DNA from: Paraburkholderia atlantica
Lineage (GTDB): Bacteria; Pseudomonadota; Gammaproteobacteria; Burkholderiales; Burkholderiaceae
Length of the DNA stretch: 64,000 bases
Direction: 5' to 3'
Assembly (NCBI RefSeq): GCF_009362785.1
Contig: NZ_WHNQ01000019.1
Location: 1-64,000, forward strand
The position numbers were made by a program, and so were the translations under genes. Below are positions 52,368 through 62,096 of this stretch, one piece after another; the first letter of the stretch is position 1, and the number at the start of each line of letters is the position of its first letter. Under the pieces are notes generated by a model, which was not told the origin of the DNA, searched no databases, and saw nothing but the letters and a program-made list of their open reading frames with translations.

Positions 52368-53659
52368 TTCGTCTCGCCTTCGAGCTGGCCGAACGAAGCC
52401 GTCGCGATCGCCGCGCGGCGTTCCTGGCGCGCCACGCGCTTGCCCTCCCACTTCGCGATGGCTGCCGTCGCGATGCTGTTGCCGATTACGTTGGTCGCGG
52501 TGCGCCCCATGTCGAGAATCTGGTCGATCGCGAGCACCAGCACGACGCCCGATGGCGGCAGATGGAACATCGGCGCCACGGCAGCGACAACCACCACCGA
52601 GCCGCGCGCGACACCCGCCATGCCCTTGCTGCTGACCATCAGCACTAGCAGCATCACGATCTGCGTGCTGATCGGCATATCGATGCCGAACGCCTGCGCG
52701 ATGAAGATCGCGGCGAACGCCTGATACATCATCGAGCCATCGAGATTGAACGCGTAGCCGAGCGGCAACGTGAAGCCGACCACTTTCTTGTCGACGCCGA
52801 ATTCCTCCAGCTTCTCCGTCAGGCGCGGATACGCCGCCTCGCTGCTCGCGGTGGAGAACGCCAGCATCGCGGGTTCGCGGATCGCCTTCAGCAACGCCCA
52901 GATCGGTTTGCCGAGAAACGCGTAGCCGGCGAAAATCAGCGCCGCCCACAGCAGCGCGAGCCCCGTATAGAAGCTGGCGACGAGCTTGCCGTACGTGGTC
53001 AGCACGTCGAGACCATGCACGGTGATCGCCGAGGCCAGCGCGCCGAACACACCGAGAGGCGCGAGACGCATCACGTAATCGGTCAGTTTCAGCATGGTCG
53101 GCACGAGCCCTTCGACGCCCGCGATCAGCGGCGCGACGCGCGGGTCCGACTTGATCACGCTGAGCACGATGCCGAACAGCACCGAGAAGACCAGGATCTG
53201 CAGGATATCGTTGCGCGCCATCGCATCGACGATGCTGGTGGGGAACGCGTGTGTGATGAAGTCCTTGAAGTTGAGGCTGGACGTGTTGAGGCCGGTGGCC
53301 ACGTCAGCGCTGGTCTGGGCCATGTGCAAACCCGCGCCCGGTTGCAGCAGATTCGCAAGCACCAGACCGAGGGCGAGCGAGAACAGCGACGCGCACAGGA
53401 ACCACGCGATCGAGCGCAGCCCGATGCGGCGCACGTCGCTGGTGCCTTCCATGCCGGCGAGACCCGACACGAGCGTGGCGAACACGAGCGGCGCGATGAT
53501 CATCTTCACGAGCCGCAGGAAGATATCGGTGATGATCGAAAAGTAGCCGGCGATCTCCTTCGCGTGCGCGGCATCGGCCGCCGTGCGATGGCAGACATAA
53601 CCGACGGCCACGCCGAGCAGCATGCCGGCGAGGATGTAGAGGGTGAGCCGATTCTTCAT
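52364..53659 (-). CDS. dicarboxylate/amino acid:cation symporter (DAACS family)
   Basis: A 431-residue inner-membrane transporter of the GltP/DctA family. MKNRLTLYILAGMLLGVAVG begins the protein. The two re-entrant hairpins with FSTASSEAAYPRLTEKLEE and the TM7 LPLGYAFNLDGSMMYQA motif are present. The serine-rich HP1 and the NLDGS/NMDG region define substrate binding to acidic amino acids or C4-dicarboxylates. Aspartate or glutamate import is favoured by the downstream racemase, aspartase and asparaginase. ATG at 53659 is preceded by GGAG. It is the first gene of the four-gene operon. Confidence 0.92.
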   Translation of the reverse strand: MKNRLTLYILAGMLLGVAVGYVCHRTAADAAHAKEIAGYFSIITDIFLRLVKMIIAPLVFATLVSGLAGMEGTSDVRRIGLRSIAWFLCASLFSLALGLVLANLLQPGAGLHMAQTSADVATGLNTSSLNFKDFITHAFPTSIVDAMARNDILQILVFSVLFGIVLSVIKSDPRVAPLIAGVEGLVPTMLKLTDYVMRLAPLGVFGALASAITVHGLDVLTTYGKLVASFYTGLALLWAALIFAGYAFLGKPIWALLKAIREPAMLAFSTASSEAAYPRLTEKLEEFGVDKKVVGFTLPLGYAFNLDGSMMYQAFAAIFIAQAFGIDMPISTQIVMLLVLMVSSKGMAGVARGSVVVVAAVAPMFHLPPSGVVLVLAIDQILDMGRTATNVIGNSIATAAIAKWEGKRVARQERRAAIATASFGQLEGETK

Positions 53660-53803
53660 GTGTCTCCGTCCAGGGATGGCGCACGAACGGTCGGCATCGA
53701 CCGGCGCGCGCTCGGGAATGGCCGGCACATCGGATGTCGATGTACCGCTTTTTTGTGTCTGGACGGAATTCTAGAGACGGCAGAACAGCCTTGAATGCTA
53801 GTG

Positions 53804-53821
53804 TTGCATACGGCTATGCAA
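53804..53821. promoter_or_regulatory. palindrome TTGCATA-N4-TATGCAA, probable LysR-type operator
   Basis: A perfect 7-bp inverted repeat with a 4-base centre (CGGC), containing the T-N11-A pattern typical of LysR sites. It lies about 145-160 bases upstream of the symporter start and 27 bases from the end of the LysR gene, so it would serve the symporter operon. Confidence 0.6.
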
Positions 53822-53847
53822 GTTTCGCATAACGCGGGATAACCCTA

Positions 53848-54768
53848 TCAGCGCTGCTCACCAAGCTCCGACGAGGCCCGAAGATGCCGCCACAGCGTAT
53901 CGAGCAGTTCGCTGCGATTCGTCAGGTCACGGTACACGCGCAATTCCAGTTGCAGTTGCCATTCGGCGCGGCCGGCGGCGACGAGTTCGCCGCTGTCGAG
54001 TTCGGCGGCGATCGAGCTCTTCGGCAGCCACGCGACGCCCTCGCCTTCCAGCACCAGCTTCTTGACGACCTCGGCCATGTCGGACTCATAGTGAAGCTGC
54101 AACGCGGGCGACGCTTTGCTCTGCTCCATCAGCAACGCGAAGCAGCGCCCGAAGTAGCTGGTCTCCGTATAGGCGATGAACGGCATCGGATGGTCGATCA
54201 CGCCGGGCAGACGGTACGCGTGCGCCAGCCGCTGATTGGGCCTGCATACCGGCATGAAAGTGTCGACGCCCACGGTCACGCATTCGTACCTGGTCGGATC
54301 GAGATGCAACGGCAACTGCGGATGGTGATAAGCGAACATCAGCTCGCAGTTGCCGTTGACCAGCATCAGTATCGAATCGTGCACGTTCGCCGGAATCACG
54401 CGCGCGCGCACTTCGCCGACATGCTTCGACAGCGTGCGCAGCCACGCGGGTAGGAAGTTCAGCGCGATCGTGTGGCCCGCCGCGATCTGCAGGCTGGTGC
54501 CGGCGATGCGCTGTTCGGTGCGAATGATCGCGCGCGTGTCGAACAGCTTGTCGAGGATGTCTTCGGCCGCGTCACGAAACAGTTGGCCTGCCGGAGTCAA
54601 GGTCGGCGGAAAGCCGCTGCGATCGACTAGATCGGCGCCGACCCATTGTTCGAGTTGCTGAATCCGTCTGCTGAAACCCGACTGCGTGACGTTGCGAAAC
54701 TCCGCCGCGCGGGAAAAGCTCTGATAGCGGGCGAGCGCGATGAAGTCTTCGATCCACTTGATTTCCAT
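53848..54768 (-). CDS. LysR-family transcriptional regulator
   Basis: A 306-residue LysR protein. The helix-turn-helix is at the N-terminus (MEIKWIEDFIALARYQSFSR, then FRNVTQSGFSRRIQQLEQWV), and the two-lobed effector domain follows (LQIAAGHTIALNFLPAWLRT...). It lies directly upstream of the aspartate utilisation operon on the same strand, with a perfect palindrome in between, so it is the likely activator of that operon. The effector may be an acidic amino acid or fumarate. Confidence 0.9.
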   Translation of the reverse strand: MEIKWIEDFIALARYQSFSRAAEFRNVTQSGFSRRIQQLEQWVGADLVDRSGFPPTLTPAGQLFRDAAEDILDKLFDTRAIIRTEQRIAGTSLQIAAGHTIALNFLPAWLRTLSKHVGEVRARVIPANVHDSILMLVNGNCELMFAYHHPQLPLHLDPTRYECVTVGVDTFMPVCRPNQRLAHAYRLPGVIDHPMPFIAYTETSYFGRCFALLMEQSKASPALQLHYESDMAEVVKKLVLEGEGVAWLPKSSIAAELDSGELVAAGRAEWQLQLELRVYRDLTNRSELLDTLWRHLRASSELGEQR

Positions 54769-54862
54769 CAGCCATCGGTCTCCGGTCGGGCGACGAATGG
54801 ACTCGCCGCTGCGCCCGCAATTCTACGCTTGGCCGTGCCGCACGCTGTCTATCGGACCGGCG

Positions 54863-56323
54863 TCAAACCGCCATGCACAGATACTTGATCACGAGGTAGT
54901 CATCGATCCCGTAGTGCGAGCCTTCCCTGCCGAGACCCGACTGCTTGACGCCGCCGAACGGCGCCACCTCGTTGGAGATCAGGCCGGTGTTGATGCCCAC
55001 CATGCCGTATTCGAGTTGTTCCGCCACGCGCCAGATGCGGCCGATATCGCGGCTGTAGAAGTAGGCGGCCAGTCCGAACTCGGTGTCGTTGGCGAGCCTC
55101 ACCACTTCTTCGTCGCTGGAGAAACGGAACAGCGGCGCGAGCGGGCCGAAGGTCTCGTCTGTCGCCACAGCCATCTGCGCGGTGACGTTGGTCAGCACCG
55201 TGGGCTCGAAAAATCCGTGGCCGAGCGCATGGCGCTTGCCGCCGGCGGCGAGCGTCGCCCCTTTGAAGAGCGCATCGGCGATGTGCGCTTCGACCTTGCT
55301 GAGCGCCGCGTCGTTGATCAGCGGACCCAGCGTGACGCCGTCCTCCATGCCGTGCCCAACCTTCAGGGCTTCGACTGCCGTAGCCAGCTTCGACGCGAAC
55401 GCGTCGTAGACCCGCTCATGCACGTAGAAGCGATTCGTGCACACGCAGGTTTGTCCGTTGTTGCGGTACTTCGATGCAATCGCGCCTTCCACCGCAGCAT
55501 CGAGATCCGCGTCGTCGAACACGATGAACGGCGCATTGCCGCCCAGTTCGAGCGTGACCTTCTTCACCGTGGGCGCGCTTTGCGCCATCAGCAATCTGCC
55601 CACGCCGGTCGATCCGGTGAACGACAGCTTGCGAACCACTGGGCTGCTCGTCATCGCGCCGCCAATCGCCTTCGGATCGCCGGTGACGACGTTGAGCACA
55701 CCCTTTGGCACGCCGGCCCGCTCGGCCAGAACCGCGAGCGCGAGCGCGGAGAACGGGGTGGCTTCGGCGGGCTTCACGACGATCGGGCAGCCCGCCGCGA
55801 GCGCCGGGCCCACCTTGCGGGTAATCATTGCATTCGGAAAATTCCACGGCGTGATGGCGGCGCACACGCCGATCGGCTCCTTGAGGACGACGAGCCGCTT
55901 GTCCGATGCCGGCGACGCGAGGGTGTCGCCGGCCACGCGTTTGCCTTCCTCGGCGAACCACTCGATGAACGATGCGCCGTAAGCGATTTCGCCTTTCGCT
56001 TCCGCGAGCGGCTTGCCCTGTTCCGCGGTCAGGATCAGCGCGAGGTCGTCGGCGTTCTCGATCATCAGCTCGTGCCAGCGGCGCATCACGACCGCGCGCT
56101 CCTTGGCCGTGCGGGCTCGCCACGCTGGCCACGCGGCGTTGGCCGCCTCGATTGCGCGCGTCGTTTCGGCCTCGCCCATCAAAGGAACGCTGCCGAGCGT
56201 TGCGCCCGTTGCCGGGTCCAATACGTCGAAACTCGCGCCCGAGTCGGCCGGGCACCATTGCCCGTCGATATAAGCCTGATGGCGCAAAAGCGCCGCGTCC
56301 TTCAACAGGGTCTTCAATTCCAC
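54863..56323 (-). CDS. gabD: NAD(P)-dependent succinate-semialdehyde dehydrogenase
   Basis: A 486-residue aldehyde dehydrogenase. The Rossmann segment reads ITPWNFPNAMITRKVGPALA, the catalytic Glu is in LELGGNAPFIVFDDAD, and the nucleophile Cys is in RNNGQTCVCTNRFYVHE, all matching GabD. It oxidises succinic semialdehyde to succinate, the last step of GABA and putrescine degradation. GTG at 56323 has AAGGA 7 bases upstream and I prefer it over ATG 56338 five codons before it. As last gene of an operon with a polyamine-type transporter it suggests the imported substrate yields a four-carbon amino acid or semialdehyde. Confidence 0.93.
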   Translation of the reverse strand: MELKTLLKDAALLRHQAYIDGQWCPADSGASFDVLDPATGATLGSVPLMGEAETTRAIEAANAAWPAWRARTAKERAVVMRRWHELMIENADDLALILTAEQGKPLAEAKGEIAYGASFIEWFAEEGKRVAGDTLASPASDKRLVVLKEPIGVCAAITPWNFPNAMITRKVGPALAAGCPIVVKPAEATPFSALALAVLAERAGVPKGVLNVVTGDPKAIGGAMTSSPVVRKLSFTGSTGVGRLLMAQSAPTVKKVTLELGGNAPFIVFDDADLDAAVEGAIASKYRNNGQTCVCTNRFYVHERVYDAFASKLATAVEALKVGHGMEDGVTLGPLINDAALSKVEAHIADALFKGATLAAGGKRHALGHGFFEPTVLTNVTAQMAVATDETFGPLAPLFRFSSDEEVVRLANDTEFGLAAYFYSRDIGRIWRVAEQLEYGMVGINTGLISNEVAPFGGVKQSGLGREGSHYGIDDYLVIKYLCMAV

Positions 56324-56393
56324 GTTGCTTTCCTTCATTACACAAAATGCGGTTGATGCCACGTTCCGGCCGCCGGTTGATGGGGACCGCGAG

Positions 56394-57116
56394 TTAGCCC
56401 GCCTGACGCCACACCGCCTGCTCGTGCCCTTCCGCCAGCAGCTTACGAGCGATTTCGGCCACTCGGTGCACATGCGCGATCGCGGCCTCGCGCGCGGCCG
56501 CGGTATCGCGAACCTCGATGGCCGACAGGATTCGGTGCATCTCGTCGACGGCCTGGCGGCCGCGGTCGTCGGAAGCAATCGTCAGCGCTCTGAGGCGGTT
56601 GATGCGCGCGGTCAACGACTGCACGATCTCCCAGGCCACATGCTTTTTCCCGCTGATGAACATGCGTTCGTAGAACGCCGATGTGAGCGCCCTGACGGCC
56701 TGATGATCCTGCGCTTCGAAGGCCGCCTGGATCTGCTCGATGAAACCTGCCAGATCGGCAACGGTCTGCTCGTCCGCATGCTGCGCGCACGCCATCGCCG
56801 CCTCGCCTTCGAGCAGCGCGCGGATTTCGTAGATCTCCGCCGCCGTGTCGAAGTCGAGCACGGCGACGATCGGCCCCTGGTTCGGTATCGAGTCGACGAG
56901 CCCTTCCGTTTCCAGATGCCGCAACACCTCGCGCACCACCGTGCGGCTCACGCCGAGAATCTCGCACAGCGAGCGCTCGACGAGCCGCTCGCCCGGATGG
57001 AAATGGGCCTCCAGGATCGCCGTGCGCATTTTCTCGAGCGCGAGTTCGCGCAAGGTGGTCGTCGGGCGTTGAACCTTCAGCGATGGCAGTGCGCCGCTCA
57101 TGGCAGTCGCCGTCAT
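56394..57116 (-). CDS. GntR-family (FadR/FCD) regulator, copy 1
   Basis: A 240-residue regulator. The winged helix is about 20-80 (LRELALEKMRTAILEAHFHP, LGVSRTVVREVLRHLETEGL) and the all-helical FCD ligand domain follows (AAEIYEIRALLEGEAAMACA). Its ATG overlaps the ABC ATPase stop (ATGA), so it is part of the operon and would regulate it autogenously. It is a clear paralogue of the GntR gene at 63276-63962, with the recognition helix region nearly identical, so both may bind the same operators. Confidence 0.91.
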   Translation of the reverse strand: MTATAMSGALPSLKVQRPTTTLRELALEKMRTAILEAHFHPGERLVERSLCEILGVSRTVVREVLRHLETEGLVDSIPNQGPIVAVLDFDTAAEIYEIRALLEGEAAMACAQHADEQTVADLAGFIEQIQAAFEAQDHQAVRALTSAFYERMFISGKKHVAWEIVQSLTARINRLRALTIASDDRGRQAVDEMHRILSAIEVRDTAAAREAAIAHVHRVAEIARKLLAEGHEQAVWRQAG

Positions 57117-58201
57117 GCTTGAGCGAACAGGCGCACATCGCGTGCGTCCCAGTCGACGAGCGCCTGGGTACCGATCGCGATGCCGCTGTCGTGCCGATGC
57201 GCGGCCGGCATCCGGATCGAGATTTCCTGCTGCCACGGCGTCGCCACCGCGTAGTGCATCGCGTCGCCGAGATACGTGATATCGCGCACCGTCACGGGCA
57301 GGCCGCTCGTGCCGCTTGCACTTTGCAGCGCGCTGATGCGCATCTGCTCGGGGCGGATCATCAAGGTGCCGTCGTCGCCCGCGGTCAGCGCGGGGCTGAA
57401 GGCGTCCGACGCGATCTCGTGACCGTTCGGAAACACGCCGTTCATGCGGCCTTCGCTACTCTTCGTGACCTTCACCGGCAAGAAATTCGAATTGCCGATG
57501 AAGCTGGCGACAAAGCGCGACGCCGGGTTCGCGTATAACTCCTCACCGGTGCCCACCTGCTCGATGCGGCCTTTGTTGAACACCGCGATGCGGTCGGACA
57601 GGCGCAGCGCTTCTTCCTGGTCGTGCGTGACGTAGAGGATGGTCACGCCCGTCTCCTGATGGATGCGGCGCAGTTCGAGCTGGATTTCCTCGCGGAGCTT
57701 CTTGTCGAGCGCGGACAGCGGCTCGTCCATCAGCAGCACGGGCGGATCGTAAGCCAGCGCACGGGCGATCGCCACGCGTTGCTGTTGCCCGCCCGACAAC
57801 TGCGCGGGCATCCGGTCGCGGCACTCGGACAGATGCACGAGCTTGAGCATCTTGTCGACTTGCGCGTTGACCTCGGCTTCGGGGCGCCGGCGCACGCGCA
57901 GCGGAAACGCCACGTTCTCACCCACGGTCAGGTGCGGAAACAGCGTGTAGCGCTGAAACACCATGCCGATGTTGCGCTTGTTCGGTGCGACCGCCAGCAG
58001 CGGCTTGCCGTCGAGCAGCACGCGGCCGTCGGTGGGCTCCTGGAAGCCCGCGACGATATACAGCGTCGTGCTCTTGCCCGAACCGGACGGTCCGAGAAAG
58101 GTCATGAATTCGCCCTTGCGCACATCGAGGGAAACCTGGTCGATGGCGACGACGTCGTCGTAGGTCTTGCGCAGACGCTGGATTTGCAGAAATGCAGTCA
58201 T
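57113..58201 (-). CDS. ABC transporter ATP-binding protein (PotA-like)
   Basis: A 362-residue ATPase. The Walker A motif GPSGSGKST, the Q-loop in MVFQRYTLFPHL, the signature LSGGQQQRVAIARAL, Walker B VLLMDEPLSALDKK and the H-loop YVTHD are all present. A TOBE-type C-terminal domain (from about 240) places it with the spermidine/putrescine and related importers. It pairs with two permease genes and a binding protein gene upstream on the same strand. Confidence 0.93.
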   Translation of the reverse strand: MTAFLQIQRLRKTYDDVVAIDQVSLDVRKGEFMTFLGPSGSGKSTTLYIVAGFQEPTDGRVLLDGKPLLAVAPNKRNIGMVFQRYTLFPHLTVGENVAFPLRVRRRPEAEVNAQVDKMLKLVHLSECRDRMPAQLSGGQQQRVAIARALAYDPPVLLMDEPLSALDKKLREEIQLELRRIHQETGVTILYVTHDQEEALRLSDRIAVFNKGRIEQVGTGEELYANPASRFVASFIGNSNFLPVKVTKSSEGRMNGVFPNGHEIASDAFSPALTAGDDGTLMIRPEQMRISALQSASGTSGLPVTVRDITYLGDAMHYAVATPWQQEISIRMPAAHRHDSGIAIGTQALVDWDARDVRLFAQA

Positions 58202-58229
58202 GGCTTGTTTACCTCGCTGATTACGTCGA

Positions 58230-59024
58230 TTAGCGCGCGCGGCGCAGCACGGCGCCCGCCAGCATCAATACGGTCGTCAATGCGACCAGCAGTGAAGACG
58301 CCGCCGCAACGACGGGCGTCAGGTCCTGCCGCAGCGTCGACCAGATACGCACGGGCAGCGTTTGCAATGTCGGGCTCGACATGAAGATCGACACCACGAC
58401 TTCATCCCACGACGCCAGAAACGCGAAGATCGCGGCGGCGAACAGGCCGAGCCGGATCGCGGGAAGGGTCACGCGCAGCTTCACGGTGAGCGGCGACGCG
58501 CCACAGATCAGCGCGGCATCTTCGAGCGCCGTATCGAAGCTCACCAGCGAGTTGCTGATGGAGATGATCGAGAACGGCAGCGCAATGATCAGATGGCCGA
58601 TCACGAAACCGGTCATCGTGCCGTTCAGGCCGATGCGCAGAAAGAACGCGTACAGCGCGACGGCCAGAACGACGACGGGCAGCACCATCGGTGTCAGGAA
58701 GAAGCCTTTTACCGCTTCGCGGCCGCGGAACTTGCCGCGCACCAGCGCAAGCGACGCAAGAAAACCGAGCAGCACCGAAAGCGCCATCACGATCACGGCC
58801 AGCTTCGCGCTCGTCAGCAGCGAGTCGATCCAGCCCGCGTCCGTGAAGAGCTGCCGATACCACTCGAGCGTCCAGCCCGGCGGCGGGAAGATCAGCCACT
58901 GCGAATCGCCGAACGACAGCGCGACGATGAACAGGATCGGCAGCAACAGAAACAGTGCGACGGCCGCGCCTATCGCCACCAATGCCCAGCGAAGGCCGCC
59001 GAGACGATCGAAATCGAGCAACAT
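58230..59024 (-). CDS. ABC transporter permease (PotC-like)
   Basis: A 264-residue inner-membrane permease with about six helices. The EAA loop equivalent is in EDAALICGASPLTVKLRVTL. ATG at 59024 follows GGAGG and lies one base after the stop of the first permease gene, so translation is coupled. The family is the putrescine/spermidine importer permease group (PotC/PotI). Confidence 0.9.
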   Translation of the reverse strand: MLLDFDRLGGLRWALVAIGAAVALFLLLPILFIVALSFGDSQWLIFPPPGWTLEWYRQLFTDAGWIDSLLTSAKLAVIVMALSVLLGFLASLALVRGKFRGREAVKGFFLTPMVLPVVVLAVALYAFFLRIGLNGTMTGFVIGHLIIALPFSIISISNSLVSFDTALEDAALICGASPLTVKLRVTLPAIRLGLFAAAIFAFLASWDEVVVSIFMSSPTLQTLPVRIWSTLRQDLTPVVAAASSLLVALTTVLMLAGAVLRRAR

Positions 59025-59025
59025 G

Positions 59026-59910
59026 TCAACGTCCTCCCTGAATTGCGCGCGCACTGCCGGTGAAGCGCAATTGCAACGCATAGAGCACGAGCGTCACGCT
59101 CAGCAGTACGAAAGCGGCAGCACCGGCGAGGCCCCAGTTCAGCAGTTCCTGCACCAGCTGTGCGATCAGTTCGGCGAGCATCATGTAGGACGGACCGCCG
59201 AGCAGCGCGGGCGTGACGAAGTAGCCGAGCGCCATCACGAACACCATCAGCGCGCCGGAGGCGACGCCCGGCATCGCGAGCGGCACGAGGATGCGCCAGA
59301 ACGCCTGCCAGCGGCTCGCACCGCAGACCGCGGCGGCGCGCAGCGTCGACGGGTCGATGCCGCGCAGCGTCGCGTGCAGCGGCATCACGAGGAACGGCAG
59401 CATGATGTATGTCATACCGATCGTCACGCCGGTCAGGTTGTTCACCAGTGCGAGCGGCTCGTGAATCAGGCCGATCGCCATCAGCGCGCGGTTGATCGGA
59501 CCGGTGCCCTGCAACAGCACCATCCACGCGAAGGTCCGTGCAAGCAGGTTGGTCCACATCGACAGCAGCAGGATCGCGAATAGCACGGAGCTGAGCTTGC
59601 GCGGTGCGATCGCGAGCAGCCACGCCATCGGAAAGCCCACCAGCACCGTGACGAGCGTCACGACCGTCGCGACGAGAAAGGTATTGCCGAAGACGCGCAG
59701 ATACGTGGTCGAACCAACCAGTTGCTGATAGTTCTCCAGTCCCGGTGTCGGTTCGAGCACGCTGCGCAATAGCAGCGACAGCACCGGCAGCAGGAAGAAG
59801 ATCAGCAGCAGCAGCATGGCCGGCGTCAGCAGCCAGATGCTGCGCCAGTCGCGCCGCTTGCGCGCGGCCGTCGCGGGCGGATGCGCGACGGTACTCATTA
59901 CGTTGGGCAT
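59026..59910 (-). CDS. ABC transporter permease (PotB-like)
   Basis: A 294-residue permease. TM1 is WLLTPAMLLLLIFFLLPVLS, and the EAA-type loop is in LRAAAVCGASRWQAFWRILV. ATG at 59910 has AGGAG 5 bases upstream; a longer frame to 59949 is less likely. It forms the transport channel with the second permease. Confidence 0.9.
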   Translation of the reverse strand: MPNVMSTVAHPPATAARKRRDWRSIWLLTPAMLLLLIFFLLPVLSLLLRSVLEPTPGLENYQQLVGSTTYLRVFGNTFLVATVVTLVTVLVGFPMAWLLAIAPRKLSSVLFAILLLSMWTNLLARTFAWMVLLQGTGPINRALMAIGLIHEPLALVNNLTGVTIGMTYIMLPFLVMPLHATLRGIDPSTLRAAAVCGASRWQAFWRILVPLAMPGVASGALMVFVMALGYFVTPALLGGPSYMMLAELIAQLVQELLNWGLAGAAAFVLLSVTLVLYALQLRFTGSARAIQGGR

Positions 59911-59985
59911 GATGTCTCCTGCTCGGTGTCTCTGTGCGCGCCGGTTCACTGCGCGGCGCTCGGCTCTAACGTCGGTCCGTGCGGC

Positions 59986-61017
59986 TTATTTCGATTGCCA
60001 CGCGTACCAGCGCTTCGCAATCGCGTCGCGGTTGTCGGCCCAGTACTTCATGTCGAGATTGATCTGCGAGTCCTTGTACTGGTCGGGCAGCGTCTTCGCC
60101 ATCGCGGCCGGCATCAGCGCGGCCGATTTCACGTTGATCGGCGCGTAACCCGTCTCGGCGGCGAACTTCGCCTGCGCCTGCGGACTCGTCGCGGCCGCCA
60201 GATACTTCATGGCTTCCGCGCGATGCTTGGCGCCCTTCGGAATCACCAGCATGTCGGCGGCGGTCAGATTCTGGTTCCACGAAATGGCCACCGGCACACC
60301 GGTCTGCGCGAGCGCGTGCAAGCGCCCGTTCCAGAACATCCCGATCGGCGCTTCGCCCGACGCGAGCAGTTGCTGCGACTGCGCGCCGCCGCTCCACCAG
60401 ACGATGTCGCCCTTGATCGTGTCGAGCTTCTTGAAGGCGCGGTCGAGGTCGAGCGGATAGAGCTTGTTCGGCGGCACGCCATCGGCGAGCAGCGCGATTT
60501 CCAGCACGCCCGGCGCCGACCACTTGTAGAACGTGCGCTTGCCGGGGAATTTCTTGGTGTCGAACAGATCTGCCCACGTCTGCGGCTGCGCGCCCGTGTA
60601 CTTCGACTTGTTGTAGCCGAGCACGAACGAGTAATAGAAGCTGCCCACCGCGTCCGGGGTCGCAAAGCGCGGGTCCAGTTCGTCCTTCTTCACGACCGAG
60701 TAGTCGATCGGCTCGATCAGACCGGCCTTTTGCGCGGCGTACGCGAAGTCGCCTTCCACATCGACGACGTCCCAGCTGACGTTGCCGCTGTCGACCATTG
60801 CCTTCAGCTTGCCGTAGTCGGTCGGACCATCCATCAATACGGTGATGCCGCTCGCTTGCGTGAACGGCTGCGCCCAGTTCTTCTGTTGCGACGACTGCGT
60901 GGTGCCGCCCCAACTGGTGAAGACGATCGGGTCTGCGGCGAGTGCGGGCGCTGCGGCGAGCGCCGTCGCGCAAGCAACGAACAACGGCGCGATAAACGGA
61001 ATGCTTCTGCTGCTCAT
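59986..61017 (-). CDS. ABC transporter substrate-binding protein (PotD/PotF-type, COG0687)
   Basis: A 343-residue periplasmic binding protein. The signal peptide runs IPFIAPLFVACATALAAAPA with a cut near ALAADPIVF. The mature start DPIVFTSWGGTTQSSQQKNW and VSWDVVDVEGDFAYAAQKAG are typical of the family binding polyamines and other cationic or amide compounds. ATG at 61017 has GGAG upstream. Which ligand it binds cannot be decided from sequence; the polyamine aspartate contacts would need alignment. Confidence 0.9.
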   Translation of the reverse strand: MSSRSIPFIAPLFVACATALAAAPALAADPIVFTSWGGTTQSSQQKNWAQPFTQASGITVLMDGPTDYGKLKAMVDSGNVSWDVVDVEGDFAYAAQKAGLIEPIDYSVVKKDELDPRFATPDAVGSFYYSFVLGYNKSKYTGAQPQTWADLFDTKKFPGKRTFYKWSAPGVLEIALLADGVPPNKLYPLDLDRAFKKLDTIKGDIVWWSGGAQSQQLLASGEAPIGMFWNGRLHALAQTGVPVAISWNQNLTAADMLVIPKGAKHRAEAMKYLAAATSPQAQAKFAAETGYAPINVKSAALMPAAMAKTLPDQYKDSQINLDMKYWADNRDAIAKRWYAWQSK

Positions 61018-61127
61018 GTCTGTCTCCGGGATACGGTTGGGTGTTGCTTCGTCGGTCCGGCGGCGAGAAAACGCGCCGGCTTCATCGTTGTGAGTTGTGG
61101 ATTTCGGGTTGCAGCGGTGCCGCGCTG

Positions 61128-62096
61128 TCAATGAGCGAGGCCGAGCGGCTGCACGGTGCCGGCTTCGCTATCGCCGACATAAATGCCGAACGCGTCCTGC
61201 CGGCGTTCGCGCTCATAGCGTTCGAGCATCGAGCGCACCGCGGCGTCGCTCACGTCGTCCCACGGAATCTGGGACAGCGGCACGATGCGCACGCTGCTGT
61301 CGAGCCACGGCGAGCCGTTGGGAATCACGCGGCCGCGATAGTAGATATGCACGCCGGGCTCCTTGCCGCTGCCGTCCTCGAATACCGCGAACAGGAAGTC
61401 GAGATGCACGCGCAGGCCGAGCTTCGCGAGCACGCCGTGCAGGCTCGCGGGGTCGCTGGCCGGGTCGAGCTTGATGCCTGTTGGCAGGCCCAAGCCTTTG
61501 CCTGTGTCGACCAGTACGAGCCCGTCGCGATGCTCGAGAATCGCGCCGACTTTCGCGCGCGCACCGGCTGCGGCCAGCGCGTCCTGCGACAGGCTGAAGT
61601 TCACGTATGCGCCGCGGCAGTAGCCGAGCGGCGACGAGCTCGTTTGCACGAAGTCCACCACGCGACCGATCAGGATGATGTGATCGCCCGCATCGACCAC
61701 TTGATGCGTCGTGCAATCGAAGCTCGCGGCCGCGCCATCCATCACCGGCGAACCCGTTTTGCGTGTGCTCCACGGCACTTGCTTGAACTTGTCCGTGGCC
61801 TTCGAAGCGAACACGCCCGACACATGCTTCTGGTCTTCGGCGAGCACGCTCACCGCGAAGCGGTGCGTGTCGGAGAACACCGCATAACTCGCCGCGGTCT
61901 TCGCGATGCATACGAGAATCAGCGGCGGATCGAGCGACACCGACGTGAACGAGTTCGCCGTGAAGCCGCGCGGCGAACCGTCTGCCTGGATCGTCGTGAC
62001 GACGGTCACGCCCGTCACGAATGCGCCGAGCGCGCGTCGAAAATCGACGATATCGAAAGCGGGTTGCGCGGTCGCGGCGGTGATCGGCTCAGCCAT
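61128..62096 (-). CDS. flavin reductase family protein with extra C-terminal domain
   Basis: A 322-residue protein. Residues 10-165 are a flavin-reductase (FMN-binding split barrel) domain: FRRALGAFVTGVTVVTT, GFTANSFTSVSLDPPLILVC, and RFAVSVLAEDQKHVSGVFA. The remaining 150 residues (starting near KVGAILEHRDGLVLVDTGKG) resemble a Nudix-like or other small fold ending in EAGTVQPLGLAH. The usual job is supplying reduced FMN to a two-component monooxygenase, but no monooxygenase gene is adjacent. Its ATG overlaps the hydrolase stop by eight bases. Confidence 0.85.
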   Translation of the reverse strand: MAEPITAATAQPAFDIVDFRRALGAFVTGVTVVTTIQADGSPRGFTANSFTSVSLDPPLILVCIAKTAASYAVFSDTHRFAVSVLAEDQKHVSGVFASKATDKFKQVPWSTRKTGSPVMDGAAASFDCTTHQVVDAGDHIILIGRVVDFVQTSSSPLGYCRGAYVNFSLSQDALAAAGARAKVGAILEHRDGLVLVDTGKGLGLPTGIKLDPASDPASLHGVLAKLGLRVHLDFLFAVFEDGSGKEPGVHIYYRGRVIPNGSPWLDSSVRIVPLSQIPWDDVSDAAVRSMLERYERERRQDAFGIYVGDSEAGTVQPLGLAH

